A DNA stretch of 64,000 nt, from the NCBI RefSeq assembly GCF_001888185.1, contig NZ_CP016364.1, positions 558,001-622,000 of the forward strand, written 5' to 3'. Made by a program: the position numbers and the translations under genes. Source of the stretch: Phaeobacter porticola. Its GTDB lineage: Bacteria > Pseudomonadota > Alphaproteobacteria > Rhodobacterales > Rhodobacteraceae. Positions 28,519-36,004 of this stretch are shown in pieces (within the stretch, counting starts at the first letter, position 1; each line of letters starts with the position of its first letter). Below the pieces are notes generated by a model. That model searched no databases and was not told the DNA's origin. It worked only from the letters and a program-made list of their open reading frames with translations.

Positions 28519-29007
28519 ATGGACCATGTAGATTTTGTGACCCAGCAATGGGAGCGGGAACGCCCCGACCTTGATGTATCGGCGATGGCCGTCATCGGGC
28601 GGGTCGGGCGATTGGCGCAGGCCTATCAGAAAGAAATGCAGAAAACCTGGGCGCGGTATGATCTGAACGGCGCCAAGTTCGACGTGCTGGCCACCCTGCG
28701 CCGCGCCGGTGCGCCCTATTGCCTGTCGCCGGGGGATTTGTTGCAGGCCACTATGGTCGCCTCTGGCACCATGACCAACCGCATTGACCGGCTGGTGGAT
28801 GCAGGGCTGGTGGCCCGCAGCGTCAACCCCGAGGACAGCCGTAGTTTTCTGATTGAGCTGACCCCGGAGGGGCTGCGCCTGATCAATGAGGTGGTCGAGG
28901 CCCATGTGGCCACACAGGCGCGCCTGCTTGATGGTCTTGGTGCGGAAGAGCAGACGGTTTTGACGGAGCTGCTGTCAAAGGCGCTGACCTCCGCCGACAA
29001 CGCCTGA
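28519..29007 (+). CDS. MarR family transcriptional regulator
   Basis: A 162-residue winged-helix regulator. The recognition region is LSPGDLLQATMVASGTMTNRIDRLVDAGLV (about 76-105 by position) and the wing carries SVNPEDSRSFLIELTPEG. MarR proteins bind palindromic operators as dimers and are released by small ligands. The ATG at 28519 (MDHVDFVTQQW) is preferred. The apparent TTG start at 28483 lies inside the operator repeat. The likely target is the divergent EamA exporter gene. Confidence 0.92.
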   Translation: MDHVDFVTQQWERERPDLDVSAMAVIGRVGRLAQAYQKEMQKTWARYDLNGAKFDVLATLRRAGAPYCLSPGDLLQATMVASGTMTNRIDRLVDAGLVARSVNPEDSRSFLIELTPEGLRLINEVVEAHVATQARLLDGLGAEEQTVLTELLSKALTSADNA

Positions 29008-29056
29008 CCCCGGCCAGCCCCCCAACCGGGACAGCCAATGCTGTTCACCGATGGAA

Positions 29057-29088
29057 AAAGCCGCCCCCGATTGCTCCGGGGCGGCTTT
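29057..29088. terminator. Bidirectional terminator
   Basis: AAAGCCGCCCC pairs with GGGGCGGCTTT across a 10-nt loop, with A- and T-runs on either side. It lies between the convergent marR and adenosine kinase genes. Confidence 0.85.
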
Positions 29089-29117
29089 ATCATATCCGTT
29101 GCATGGGATGTCCCGTC

Positions 29118-30107
29118 TCAGAGCAGCCCTTCGCGGCGCAGCACCTGGCTCATCACCGCTTTGGGGCGGGGGCCGATGTGGCTGATCACCTCGGCGGCGC
29201 AGGCGTTGCCGATCTTGGCACAGGTCTCGATATCCAGCCCTTTGGCCATGCCAAACAGGAACCCGGCCGCAAACTGATCACCCGCACCCGTGGCATCCAC
29301 CGGCACCACCCGCTCGACCGGCACCGACACACGGGTGTCGCCCTGAACCACGGTGACGCCATCGCCCGAGCGGGTGCAGACCACCAGCGAACAGATTGCA
29401 GCCGTCTTGGCCAGCGCCTCTTCCAGATCGTCGGTTTCGAACAGGGATTTGATCTCGGCCTCATTGCCGATCACGAAATCCAGATCGTTTTCGATCAGCG
29501 ACAGGAAATCGGCGCGGTGGCGTTCCACACAGAAGGGATCGGAAATCGCGATGCCGCATTTGCCGCCGCCCTCGCGGCAATCCCGCGCCGCTTCCATAAA
29601 GGCGGTTTTGCCTTTGTCCTTGTCAAACAGATAGCCCTCAAGGAACATCAGCTGCGCCTTGCCGGCCACCGTGTCCGGCACATCTGACGAAGACAGTTCG
29701 GAGGAGATGCCCAGATAGGTGTTCATCGACCGCTCACCATCGCCGGAGACAAAGATCATCGACCGCGAGGTCGGCAGCTCGCCACCTGCAACCGGCGGGT
29801 TCACAAAATCCACGCCATCATCGGTCATTGCCTGCGCGTAGAACCGTCCCAATGCGTCGTCATGCACCCGGCCGATAAACGCGGCCTCCAGCCCCAGCGC
29901 CCCGGCACCAGCGATGGTGTTCGCGACCGAGCCGCCGGGCGTCTGGACACGTTCCTGCATCGCCGCATAGAGCACCTCGCCGCGATCGCGTTCGATCAGC
30001 TGCATAATGCCTTTTTCAATGCCCATATGCTCCAGAAAGCTGTCGTCGCATTGGCTGATCACGTCCACAACGGCATTGCCGATCCCGACGAGCTGGTATG
30101 TTTTCAT
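29118..30107 (-). CDS. PfkB family kinase, adenosine kinase-like
   Basis: A 329-residue ribokinase-fold enzyme. The N-terminal VGIGNAVVDVIS and PGGSVANTIAGAGALG contact the nucleoside. The anion hole/catalytic base motif is VDATGAGDQFAAGFL (Asp near residue 278). Within PfkB the closest pattern is the bacterial adenosine kinase/sugar kinase YihV-unlike group that salvages adenosine to AMP; other nucleoside or sugar substrates cannot be excluded. It overlaps nth by 4 bp, so the two are cotranscribed with nth first. Confidence 0.88.
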   Translation of the reverse strand: MKTYQLVGIGNAVVDVISQCDDSFLEHMGIEKGIMQLIERDRGEVLYAAMQERVQTPGGSVANTIAGAGALGLEAAFIGRVHDDALGRFYAQAMTDDGVDFVNPPVAGGELPTSRSMIFVSGDGERSMNTYLGISSELSSSDVPDTVAGKAQLMFLEGYLFDKDKGKTAFMEAARDCREGGGKCGIAISDPFCVERHRADFLSLIENDLDFVIGNEAEIKSLFETDDLEEALAKTAAICSLVVCTRSGDGVTVVQGDTRVSVPVERVVPVDATGAGDQFAAGFLFGMAKGLDIETCAKIGNACAAEVISHIGPRPKAVMSQVLRREGLL

Positions 30108-30748
30108 AGAGTTTTGTCCTCAAACTGGCAGAGATCGCGGATGATGCAGGTGGGGCACATCGGTTTGCGAGCTTTGCAATGGTATCGCCCGTGCAGGATC
30201 AGCCAGTGATGGGCATGGAGCTGAAAATCTGCCGGAATGTTGTCTTCTACGGCGCGTTCGACCGCATCGACATCCTTGCCCGGCGCAATGCCCGCCCGGT
30301 TGCCGACGCGAAAGATATGGGTGTCCACCGCCTGTGCGGGCTGGCGCCACCACATGTTCAGCACCACATTTGCGGTCTTGCGCCCGACACCGGGCAGGGA
30401 TTGCAGCGCCGCGCGGGAATTGGGCACAATGCCATCGTAGTCTTCGACCAAAATCCGCGACATCTTGATCACATTCTTGGCCTTTTGACGGTATAGGCCA
30501 ATAGTCTTGATATGCTCGATCAGGCCTTCTTCGCCCAGATCCAGCATCCTTTGCGGGGTGTCCGCGATCTGAAACAGCGCGTGGGTGGCCCGGTTGACAC
30601 CGGCATCCGTAGCCTGCGCCGACAGCGCTACCGCCACCACAAGAGTATAGACGTTGACGTGATCCAGCTCGCCCTTGGGTTCTGGATCCGCTGCCTGAAA
30701 CCGCGTGAAGATCTCACGCAGAGTGTGATAATCGAGTTGCTTTGCCAT
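30104..30748 (-). CDS. nth: Endonuclease III
   Basis: A 214-residue DNA glycosylase/AP lyase for oxidised pyrimidines. The helix-hairpin-helix is SLPGVGRKTANVVLN with its catalytic Lys, and the catalytic Asp is in AVDTHIFRVGNR. The C-terminal 4Fe-4S cluster ligands follow the C-x6-C-x2-C-x5-C spacing in CKARKPMCPTCIIRDLC. Full length and intact. It is translationally coupled to the downstream adenosine-kinase-like gene. Confidence 0.95.
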   Translation of the reverse strand: MAKQLDYHTLREIFTRFQAADPEPKGELDHVNVYTLVVAVALSAQATDAGVNRATHALFQIADTPQRMLDLGEEGLIEHIKTIGLYRQKAKNVIKMSRILVEDYDGIVPNSRAALQSLPGVGRKTANVVLNMWWRQPAQAVDTHIFRVGNRAGIAPGKDVDAVERAVEDNIPADFQLHAHHWLILHGRYHCKARKPMCPTCIIRDLCQFEDKTL

Positions 30749-30924
30749 CGCGGACCTTAATGCCGCGCAGGTCCCCCCGGCGCAAACAGAAAAGCCGCAA
30801 AAGGTGAGCGAAGCGTTACCTTGTGGTCACCGGCCCATAGTCCGTTGTTCTCGCAAGATCCGGGTCGCGCAGTCAGGGCTTGTCCCTATACTGGGGATAG
30901 GAACACAGGTCGGGAGGGCTCCCC

Positions 30925-31782
30925 ATGAACATCCAAACACGCGAGCAGAGCTATCACTACGGCGTCATGCGCCGCGCGATTGAGCTGATTGACGAGGGCG
31001 GCGAGGCTTTGACCCTTGCCGAACTGGCCGCCGCCATGGATATGAGCCCGGCGCATTTTCAACGCCTGTTCTCGGCCTGGGTCGGCGTCTCCCCCAAGCG
31101 TTACCAGCAGTATCTGCGCCTTGGCCACGCCAAGACCCTGTTGCAGGAGCATTTCACCACGCTGGAGGCGGCCCATGCTGTCGGTCTTTCGGGCAGTGGC
31201 CGTCTGCATGATCTGTTCCTGCGCTGGGAGGCGATGAGCCCCGGTGAATACGCCCGCAAGGGGGCCGGTCTGCGTATCCTCTGGGGCTGGTTTGACAGCC
31301 CCTTCGGACTGGTCCTGGTGATGGGCACGGAGAAAGGCATCTGTGGCATGGGCTTTGCGGCGGAAACCGGGGCAGAGCCGACCATGGCCGATATGCGCAG
31401 CCGCTGGCCCGACGCTGATTTTGTCGAGGATCCGATGGCCCTGCGCGCGATGGTGGAGGCGATCTTTGATCAGCGGGGCGAGGCCGCTCTGCATATGATC
31501 GGCGCGCCGCTACAGATCAAGGTCTGGGAGGCGCTGCTGCGTATTCCTTCGGGACAGGTCACCACCTATTCCGAGATCGCCCATGCCATCGGCGCGCCCC
31601 GTGCGGTGCGCGCCGTCGGTACGGCGGTAGGACGCAACCCGGTCAGCTGGCTGATCCCCTGTCACCGCGCCCTGCGCAAATCCGGCGCTCTTGGCGGTTA
31701 TCACTGGGGCCTGCCGGTCAAACGCGCGATGCTGGCCTATGAGGCCGCGCGTGATGAGGGGCAGCAGGACGGCGCGGCCTGA
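30925..31782 (+). CDS. Ada-like methylated-DNA-protein cysteine methyltransferase with AraC-type HTH
   Basis: A 285-residue two-domain protein. An AraC-type helix-turn-helix occupies about residues 12-108 (LTLAELAAAMDMSPAHFQRLF, SPKRYQQYLRLGHAK). The O6-alkylguanine-DNA alkyltransferase domain ends with the acceptor motif IPCHR at about 244-248, plus VWEALLRIPSGQVTTYSEIA. The N-terminal zinc-binding, phosphotriester-repair domain of E. coli Ada is absent, so it lacks the usual activation switch. It repairs O6-methylguanine and may control its own transcription. Its 3' end overlaps the convergent small gene by 46 bp. Confidence 0.92.
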   Translation: MNIQTREQSYHYGVMRRAIELIDEGGEALTLAELAAAMDMSPAHFQRLFSAWVGVSPKRYQQYLRLGHAKTLLQEHFTTLEAAHAVGLSGSGRLHDLFLRWEAMSPGEYARKGAGLRILWGWFDSPFGLVLVMGTEKGICGMGFAAETGAEPTMADMRSRWPDADFVEDPMALRAMVEAIFDQRGEAALHMIGAPLQIKVWEALLRIPSGQVTTYSEIAHAIGAPRAVRAVGTAVGRNPVSWLIPCHRALRKSGALGGYHWGLPVKRAMLAYEAARDEGQQDGAA

Positions 31783-32015
31783 CCCGCACCTACCGCGCCC
31801 TGACCCGCGCGTCGCGCAAACAGGCGCCGCAGCAGACCGGGGCGCTTGGCGGTTGGCTCTGTCTCGGCCCGCGCGGCGGCCTTTGCCGCTGCCTGAGCCG
31901 CACCGCGGATCTGAGCAGCATCCCGCTCCAATTCATAGGATTTGGGAAACTGGCGCTGTGCCTCCCATTTGTCTTTGCCCAGCGTGATCAGAACAATCCA
32001 GTCATAGGTTAACAT
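31737..32015 (-). CDS. Small hypothetical protein with basic, Ala-rich tail
   Basis: A 92-residue protein of unknown function. It begins MLTYDWIVLITLGKDKWEAQRQFPKSYELERDAA, which looks like a real coding start (about residues 1-34), then a helical Ala-rich segment and an RRLFARR basic patch. Support comes from an excellent ribosome-binding site (AGAAGGAGAG) and divergence from the WYL regulator gene across shared operator-like repeats. The last 15 codons overlap the Ada-like gene on the other strand, and the low-complexity C-terminus may not be conserved. Confidence 0.6.
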   Translation of the reverse strand: MLTYDWIVLITLGKDKWEAQRQFPKSYELERDAAQIRGAAQAAAKAAARAETEPTAKRPGLLRRLFARRAGQGAVGAGQAAPSCCPSSRAAS

Positions 32016-32057
32016 GGTGTCTCTCCTTCTGTCTGAACCCAGAACACCACAACGCTA

Positions 32058-32106
32058 CTGACACGCTTTGTCAGCGGCCTGTGCTAAGGTGTCAGCAGCC
32101 TGTCAG
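32058..32106. promoter_or_regulatory. Phased CTGACA/TGTCAG repeat cluster, WYL-regulator operator candidate
   Basis: CTGACA at 32058, then TGTCAG at 32069, 32090 and 32101. The first pair is an inverted repeat (N5) and the last pair a direct repeat (N5). Start-to-start distances are 11, 21 and 11 bp, so all four hexamers face the same side of the helix. They lie between divergent genes and end 12 bp before the regulator's ATG. Confidence 0.7.
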
Positions 32107-32118
32107 TGGAGAGAGACC

Positions 32119-32826
32119 ATGGAACGCACCGGTCGCCTGTTCGAAGTCATCCAAATCCTGCGCGCCGCCTCCGCCCCGATCCGGGCCGAGGATCTGGCGG
32201 AGAAGCTTGAGGTCTCAAAACGCACGATCTACCGTGATATCGCGGCACTTCAGGGCATGCGCACCCCGATCGAGGGGGAGGCGGGCATCGGATATATGTT
32301 GCGCAAAGGCTATGATCTGCCGCCGCTCAACTTCGATGAGGAGGAGTTGGAGGCGCTTTATGTCGGCCTGTCCCTGTTGATGCGAACCGGCGATGGCGCC
32401 CTGCAGGAGGCCGCCATACGGGTCTGTCGCAAGGTGATGGAATGCCGCTCCCCCGGGGATCGGCTGCAGGTGGCGCCTTGGGGCGGCCCACCGCAGGATG
32501 ATCCCGAACAGGGCTGTGTCTCTAAGGGGCTGCTGCGTCAGGCGGTCCGCGAAAGCCGTAAACTGCAGCTGACCTATCTTGGCCCTGACAGCGGCGAAAC
32601 CCGGCGAGTCCTGCGTCCGCTGGCGCTGATCTACAATGTCGAGACCACGCTGCTGGCGGCCTGGTGCGAATTGCGGGGCGGGTTTCGTCACTTTCGCACC
32701 GACCGGATGCTTTGTGCTGATCTGCTGGACGACAGCTTTGCGACAGAGGCCGATATGCTGCGCAAGCTGTGGATCGATCAGGGAGGTGGCGTGTTTGGCG
32801 ATGAAGAGGGTGTCGCCTCAACTTAG
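32119..32826 (+). CDS. YafY-type HTH/WYL domain transcriptional regulator
   Basis: A 235-residue DeoR-like regulator. The N-terminal helix-turn-helix is ERTGRLFEVIQILRAASAPI then LAEKLEVSKRTIYRDIAALQ (about residues 26-45). The middle has YDLPPLNFDEEELEALYVGL. The WYL-type domain covers about 135-215 with LQLTYLGPDS and LLAAWCELRGGFRHFRTDRM. WYL domains sense ligands or nucleic acids; the ligand is unknown. The ATG at 32119 follows GGAGAGAG; upstream in-frame codons lie inside the putative operator. Confidence 0.9.
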   Translation: MERTGRLFEVIQILRAASAPIRAEDLAEKLEVSKRTIYRDIAALQGMRTPIEGEAGIGYMLRKGYDLPPLNFDEEELEALYVGLSLLMRTGDGALQEAAIRVCRKVMECRSPGDRLQVAPWGGPPQDDPEQGCVSKGLLRQAVRESRKLQLTYLGPDSGETRRVLRPLALIYNVETTLLAAWCELRGGFRHFRTDRMLCADLLDDSFATEADMLRKLWIDQGGGVFGDEEGVAST

Positions 32827-32949
32827 AGCAGAGATTCGGCAGGTTTTCGCCGAGCAGAAAAGACGTTACCTTGTGATGAACGCGCCGCAGCACGATATTC
32901 TCCGCAGCACGGGCCCCGCCCGGATTGAGCAAGCAAAAGGCAGATTTTG

Positions 32950-33609
32950 ATGATTCAGATGAAACTTACCACCGCCGCCATCGTGGCCGCTGGCCTTGGC
33001 CTGACCGCCTGTACCGATCCCGCAACCATCGGGACCCCTGGCAGCAAAACGCAGAATGGCGCGCTGATTGGCGGCCTGATCGGCGCGGGCGTTGGCGCTG
33101 CTGCCAATGATTCCGACCGTGGTCTGGGTGCTGTCACCGGCGCGCTGGTCGGTGCTGCTGCTGGCAGCGTGATCGGCAACCAGCTGGACGCACAAGAGCG
33201 CGAGCTGCGCCAGTCGATCTCCAACGACGGCATTTCCATCGTCAACACTGGCGACCGTCTGATCGTGTCCCTGCCGAATGACCTGACATTTGCCACCGAC
33301 AGCGCGGCGGTCTCGCCCGCTGTGCGGTCTGATCTGAACAAAGTGGCCAGCAGCCTGGTGCGCTATCCCAATAGCCAGGTGCAGGTGATCGGTCACACCG
33401 ACAGTGATGGCGACGCGGGCTACAACCAAGGCCTGTCCGAGCGCCGCGCCAATGCGGTTGCCGACCAGATCCAAGCCGGTGGCGTGCCCTACAACCGCGT
33501 GCAGATCATTGGCCGCGGTGAGAGCCAGCCGGTGGCGTCGAACCTCACCGCTGAAGGCAAGGCGCGCAACCGTCGTGTCGAAATCGTGGTGATCCCGCAG
33601 GGCGCCTGA
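32950..33609 (+). CDS. OmpA family lipoprotein with glycine zipper (YiaD-like)
   Basis: A 219-residue lipoprotein with lipobox LTAC (Cys21). A glycine-zipper segment (about 38-80, GALIGGLIGAGVGAAAN and GALVGAAAGSVIG) likely inserts in the membrane. The OmpA domain (about 105-219) carries FATDSAAVSPAV, VQVIGHTDSDGDAGYNQGL and SERRANAVADQI and ends NRRVEIVVIP. It would tether the outer membrane to peptidoglycan. The ATG at 32950 is preferred over the ATG at 32959 on spacing from AAAGGCAG, but both keep the signal peptide. Confidence 0.9.
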   Translation: MIQMKLTTAAIVAAGLGLTACTDPATIGTPGSKTQNGALIGGLIGAGVGAAANDSDRGLGAVTGALVGAAAGSVIGNQLDAQERELRQSISNDGISIVNTGDRLIVSLPNDLTFATDSAAVSPAVRSDLNKVASSLVRYPNSQVQVIGHTDSDGDAGYNQGLSERRANAVADQIQAGGVPYNRVQIIGRGESQPVASNLTAEGKARNRRVEIVVIPQGA

Positions 33610-33644
33610 TTTCCGGCCTCACTGTTAAGGTCTGATAGACAACA

Positions 33645-33674
33645 GGGCCGCGCCGCAGGGTGCGGTCCTTTTTT
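33645..33674 (+). terminator. Rho-independent terminator
   Basis: GGGCCGCGCC, loop GCAG, GGTGCGGTCC (two G-T pairs), then six T. It lies 36 bp after the OmpA lipoprotein gene. Confidence 0.88.
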
Positions 33675-33819
33675 GTGCGAAAATGTGCAAAACTAACGTT
33701 ACGTTGTGCGTATTGTGAGCTTTTGCACAGTCAGTGCGCAGGCTTTGGGCTTTTCTTGTGACCGAAGCGGCATAGGTTGGGGCCAGACAGACATTCCCAA
33801 CCGAAAGAGGCATCCTTCC

Positions 33820-34362
33820 ATGTCCGATCCCAAAATCCTCACCATCTCCGGCTCGCTGCGCGCAGGGGCCACCAATCGCAAACTACTGGCTGAGGCCACG
33901 CGCCTGTTTGGCCCCGCCGAGGTGACAGAAGCGGATCTCAATCTGCCGCTCTATGATGGCGATGATGAACAGGCGAGCGGTATTCCCGCAGCCGTTCAGA
34001 CACTTGCGGATCAGATTGGGGCGGCGGATGCGGTGATTATTTCGACCCCTGAGTACAACGGCGCGCCGTCAGGTGTGTTGAAAAATGCCCTCGATTGGGT
34101 CAGCCGCACCAGCAACAAGCCCTGGCAGGACAAACCCGTCGCCATCATGTCCGCCGCTGCGGGCCGCGCCGGCGGTGAGAAATCCCAGATGTTGCTGCGC
34201 ACATTTCTGGTTCCATTCCAGCCCCGCGTCCTGACTGCACCGCAGGTGCATCTGGCGGCATCGCATTCGGAGTTCGACGAAGGCGGCCGCCTGCTGAGCG
34301 AACTCTATACCGAAACGCTTGAGGCGCTGATGACAGCGCTGCGGGCTGAAATCGCACGCTAA
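33820..34362 (+). CDS. NADPH-dependent FMN reductase
   Basis: A 180-residue flavodoxin-fold oxidoreductase (ChrR/YieF/ArsH-like group). The FMN phosphate loop is ISGSLRAGATNRKLL and the isoalloxazine contact is ISTPEYNGAPSGVLKNALDW. GRAGGEKSQMLLR follows. Members reduce quinones, chromate or azo compounds with NAD(P)H. The physiological substrate is unknown. The ATG at 33820 opens the fold and is preceded by AAGAGG; the longer frame to 33706 is spurious. Confidence 0.9.
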   Translation: MSDPKILTISGSLRAGATNRKLLAEATRLFGPAEVTEADLNLPLYDGDDEQASGIPAAVQTLADQIGAADAVIISTPEYNGAPSGVLKNALDWVSRTSNKPWQDKPVAIMSAAAGRAGGEKSQMLLRTFLVPFQPRVLTAPQVHLAASHSEFDEGGRLLSELYTETLEALMTALRAEIAR

Positions 34363-34375
34363 GTCAGATGAGCCC

Positions 34376-34413
34376 CAACAGGCCCTGTGTGTGCGATCAC
34401 TCCGGGCCTGTTG
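34376..34413. terminator. Hairpin between convergent genes
   Basis: CAACAGGCCC pairs exactly with GGGCCTGTTG across an 18-nt loop. The following T-run is poor, so it may act as a weak terminator or mRNA-stabilising hairpin. Confidence 0.5.
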
Positions 34414-34438
34414 CCTTATGGGCTAGGGCGGGCAATGG

Positions 34439-34855
34439 CTACCCGTCACGGCCCGGCTCATCCGGGTTGCTGAAAAACAGGGCAATCTTATTGCCCTGCG
34501 GGTCACGCAGATAACCGACGTAGAACCCTGCACTATAGGCCGAGCGAAACCCCGGCGCGCCCTCATCCGTTCCGCCTGCCGCCACTGCGGCTGCATGCAG
34601 GGCCCGCACCTGCGTCTGCGTGCTGGCCTCAAACGCCACCATCATGCCATTGCCCGCCGCAGCAGGCGCACCGTCAAACGGGTGTTTGACATAGACATCT
34701 GGCGCGGTCGGAACCTCTCCCTCCGGCACCGGCAGGGCAAAGCTGAGGCCGTCGGACCCTTCGCTGAAATCATAGCCAAGTGCCGGCAGGAACGCGGTGT
34801 AGAACGCCCGTGCGCGGGTCATGTCATTGGTACCGATGGTGATATAGGCGATCAT
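34439..34855 (-). CDS. VOC family (glyoxalase/bleomycin-resistance fold) protein
   Basis: A 138-residue protein of the vicinal-oxygen-chelate superfamily. It begins IAYITIGTNDMTRARAFYTAFLPALGY and includes GNGMMVAFEASTQTQVRALHAAAVAAGG and the C-terminal GFYVGYLRDPQGNKIALFF. The usual metal ligands are only partly conserved, so enzyme activity is uncertain. It follows the FAD oxidoreductase gene by 23 bp on the same strand. Confidence 0.88.
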   Translation of the reverse strand: MIAYITIGTNDMTRARAFYTAFLPALGYDFSEGSDGLSFALPVPEGEVPTAPDVYVKHPFDGAPAAAGNGMMVAFEASTQTQVRALHAAAVAAGGTDEGAPGFRSAYSAGFYVGYLRDPQGNKIALFFSNPDEPGRDG

Positions 34856-34878
34856 CTCTCTGCCCCTTGGCCTGGCAT

Positions 34879-35946
34879 TCAGAAGTTATCTTCGACCCGG
34901 AAACCATCGGGGATATTATCCTGCCCGTCCAGCAGAAGATTGGCCATGGTCTCGGCCACTTTGGGCGCCATGCCAAAGCCGATCTTGAAGCCACCGTTGG
35001 CGATGAAATGTCCGCGCCGATCCGGCCAGCCCCCCAGCATTGGCGCGCGTGAGCGGGCGCGGGGGCGCACCCCGGCCCAACGTTCGATCACCTCAGCCCC
35101 ATGCAGCACCGGCAGGGCAGCCCGCGCACGCTCAATCACATCGTCAAGCTGAGAATCGGTGCTGCTGGGATCCTCGAATTCACGCTCGCTGGTGGAGCCT
35201 ATGGCCAATGTGCCATCAGCATGGGGAATGATGTGCAGTCCATCGGCATAAAGCTGTGGCACCTTCGGGCCTTCGGCAAAGCGCAGCAGAGCCGCCTGAC
35301 CCTTCACCCCATTGCCCACTATCTTGCCTGCCGCCGGGCCGTCGGGACCTGCCAGCATCCGGTTCAGCTCCTGCAGGCCCGCGTAACCCTTGGCATGGAT
35401 CACAAGCCCCTGATCGGGCGCCTCTGTCTGTACTGTGATCCCCATGACCGCCAGCCCCGCCACCAGTGCGGCACAGGCGCGGCGGGGGTGCATCCGGGCG
35501 CTCAGCGTGTCGTGAATGACATATCCGGTGGCGCTGGGCGGCACCCATGGGCCTGCGTCTGCGGTGGCGATGACAGACCAGTCCGCCTTCCCTTGCCACA
35601 GGTTCCGGGCGCTTATTGCGCGTTGATGCGCCAGATCCAATGTGCGCTGATCATTGATCGGTTGCAGCCGTCCGGTGCGACCATAGCCGGGGGAGACCCC
35701 GCCGGTGGCCTCAACCTCGGCCCAGAAGGTTTCGGCCATCAGCAGGCTTTCCAGCTGGTAGTGCTTCTTTGGGTTCCAGTTCTCCGGCACATGCGGCGCC
35801 AGCGCCCCGACCAGCCCGCCGCTGGAGCCGGCCCCCGCCCCAAAGGGGTCGATCACCTGCACGGATGCGCCGCGCCGCGCGCAGGTCCAGGCTATGGAAA
35901 GCCCAAAGATCCCGGCGCCCCGGACGGTGATATCTGCCATTGCCAT
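34879..35946 (-). CDS. FAD-dependent amine oxidoreductase, possible MnmC(o) counterpart
   Basis: A 355-residue DAO-family flavoprotein. The FAD loop is GAGIFGLSIAWTCARRG at the N-terminus. The C-terminal part has ERWAGVRPRARSRAPMLGG and GGFKIGFGMAPKVAETM, as in glycine/D-amino acid oxidases and the oxidoreductase half of MnmC. It is divergent from mnmD, whose product is the methyltransferase half of MnmC in E. coli. That context suggests it converts cmnm5(s2)U34 to nm5(s2)U34 in tRNA, but a glycine-oxidase or amino acid dehydrogenase role is equally allowed by sequence. Start ATG at 35946 or 35940. Confidence 0.75.
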   Translation of the reverse strand: MAMADITVRGAGIFGLSIAWTCARRGASVQVIDPFGAGAGSSGGLVGALAPHVPENWNPKKHYQLESLLMAETFWAEVEATGGVSPGYGRTGRLQPINDQRTLDLAHQRAISARNLWQGKADWSVIATADAGPWVPPSATGYVIHDTLSARMHPRRACAALVAGLAVMGITVQTEAPDQGLVIHAKGYAGLQELNRMLAGPDGPAAGKIVGNGVKGQAALLRFAEGPKVPQLYADGLHIIPHADGTLAIGSTSEREFEDPSSTDSQLDDVIERARAALPVLHGAEVIERWAGVRPRARSRAPMLGGWPDRRGHFIANGGFKIGFGMAPKVAETMANLLLDGQDNIPDGFRVEDNF

Positions 35947-36004
35947 TTTCGCACCCTTTCGCCAGTGTCGCGGCGTTCCACCGCATCATTTAGGGGATAA
36001 TAGC

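Noticed and set aside
34376-34413. Small RNA gene between convergent genes
   Set aside because: Only a hairpin is visible, with no promoter signature or T-run; called a weak hairpin instead.
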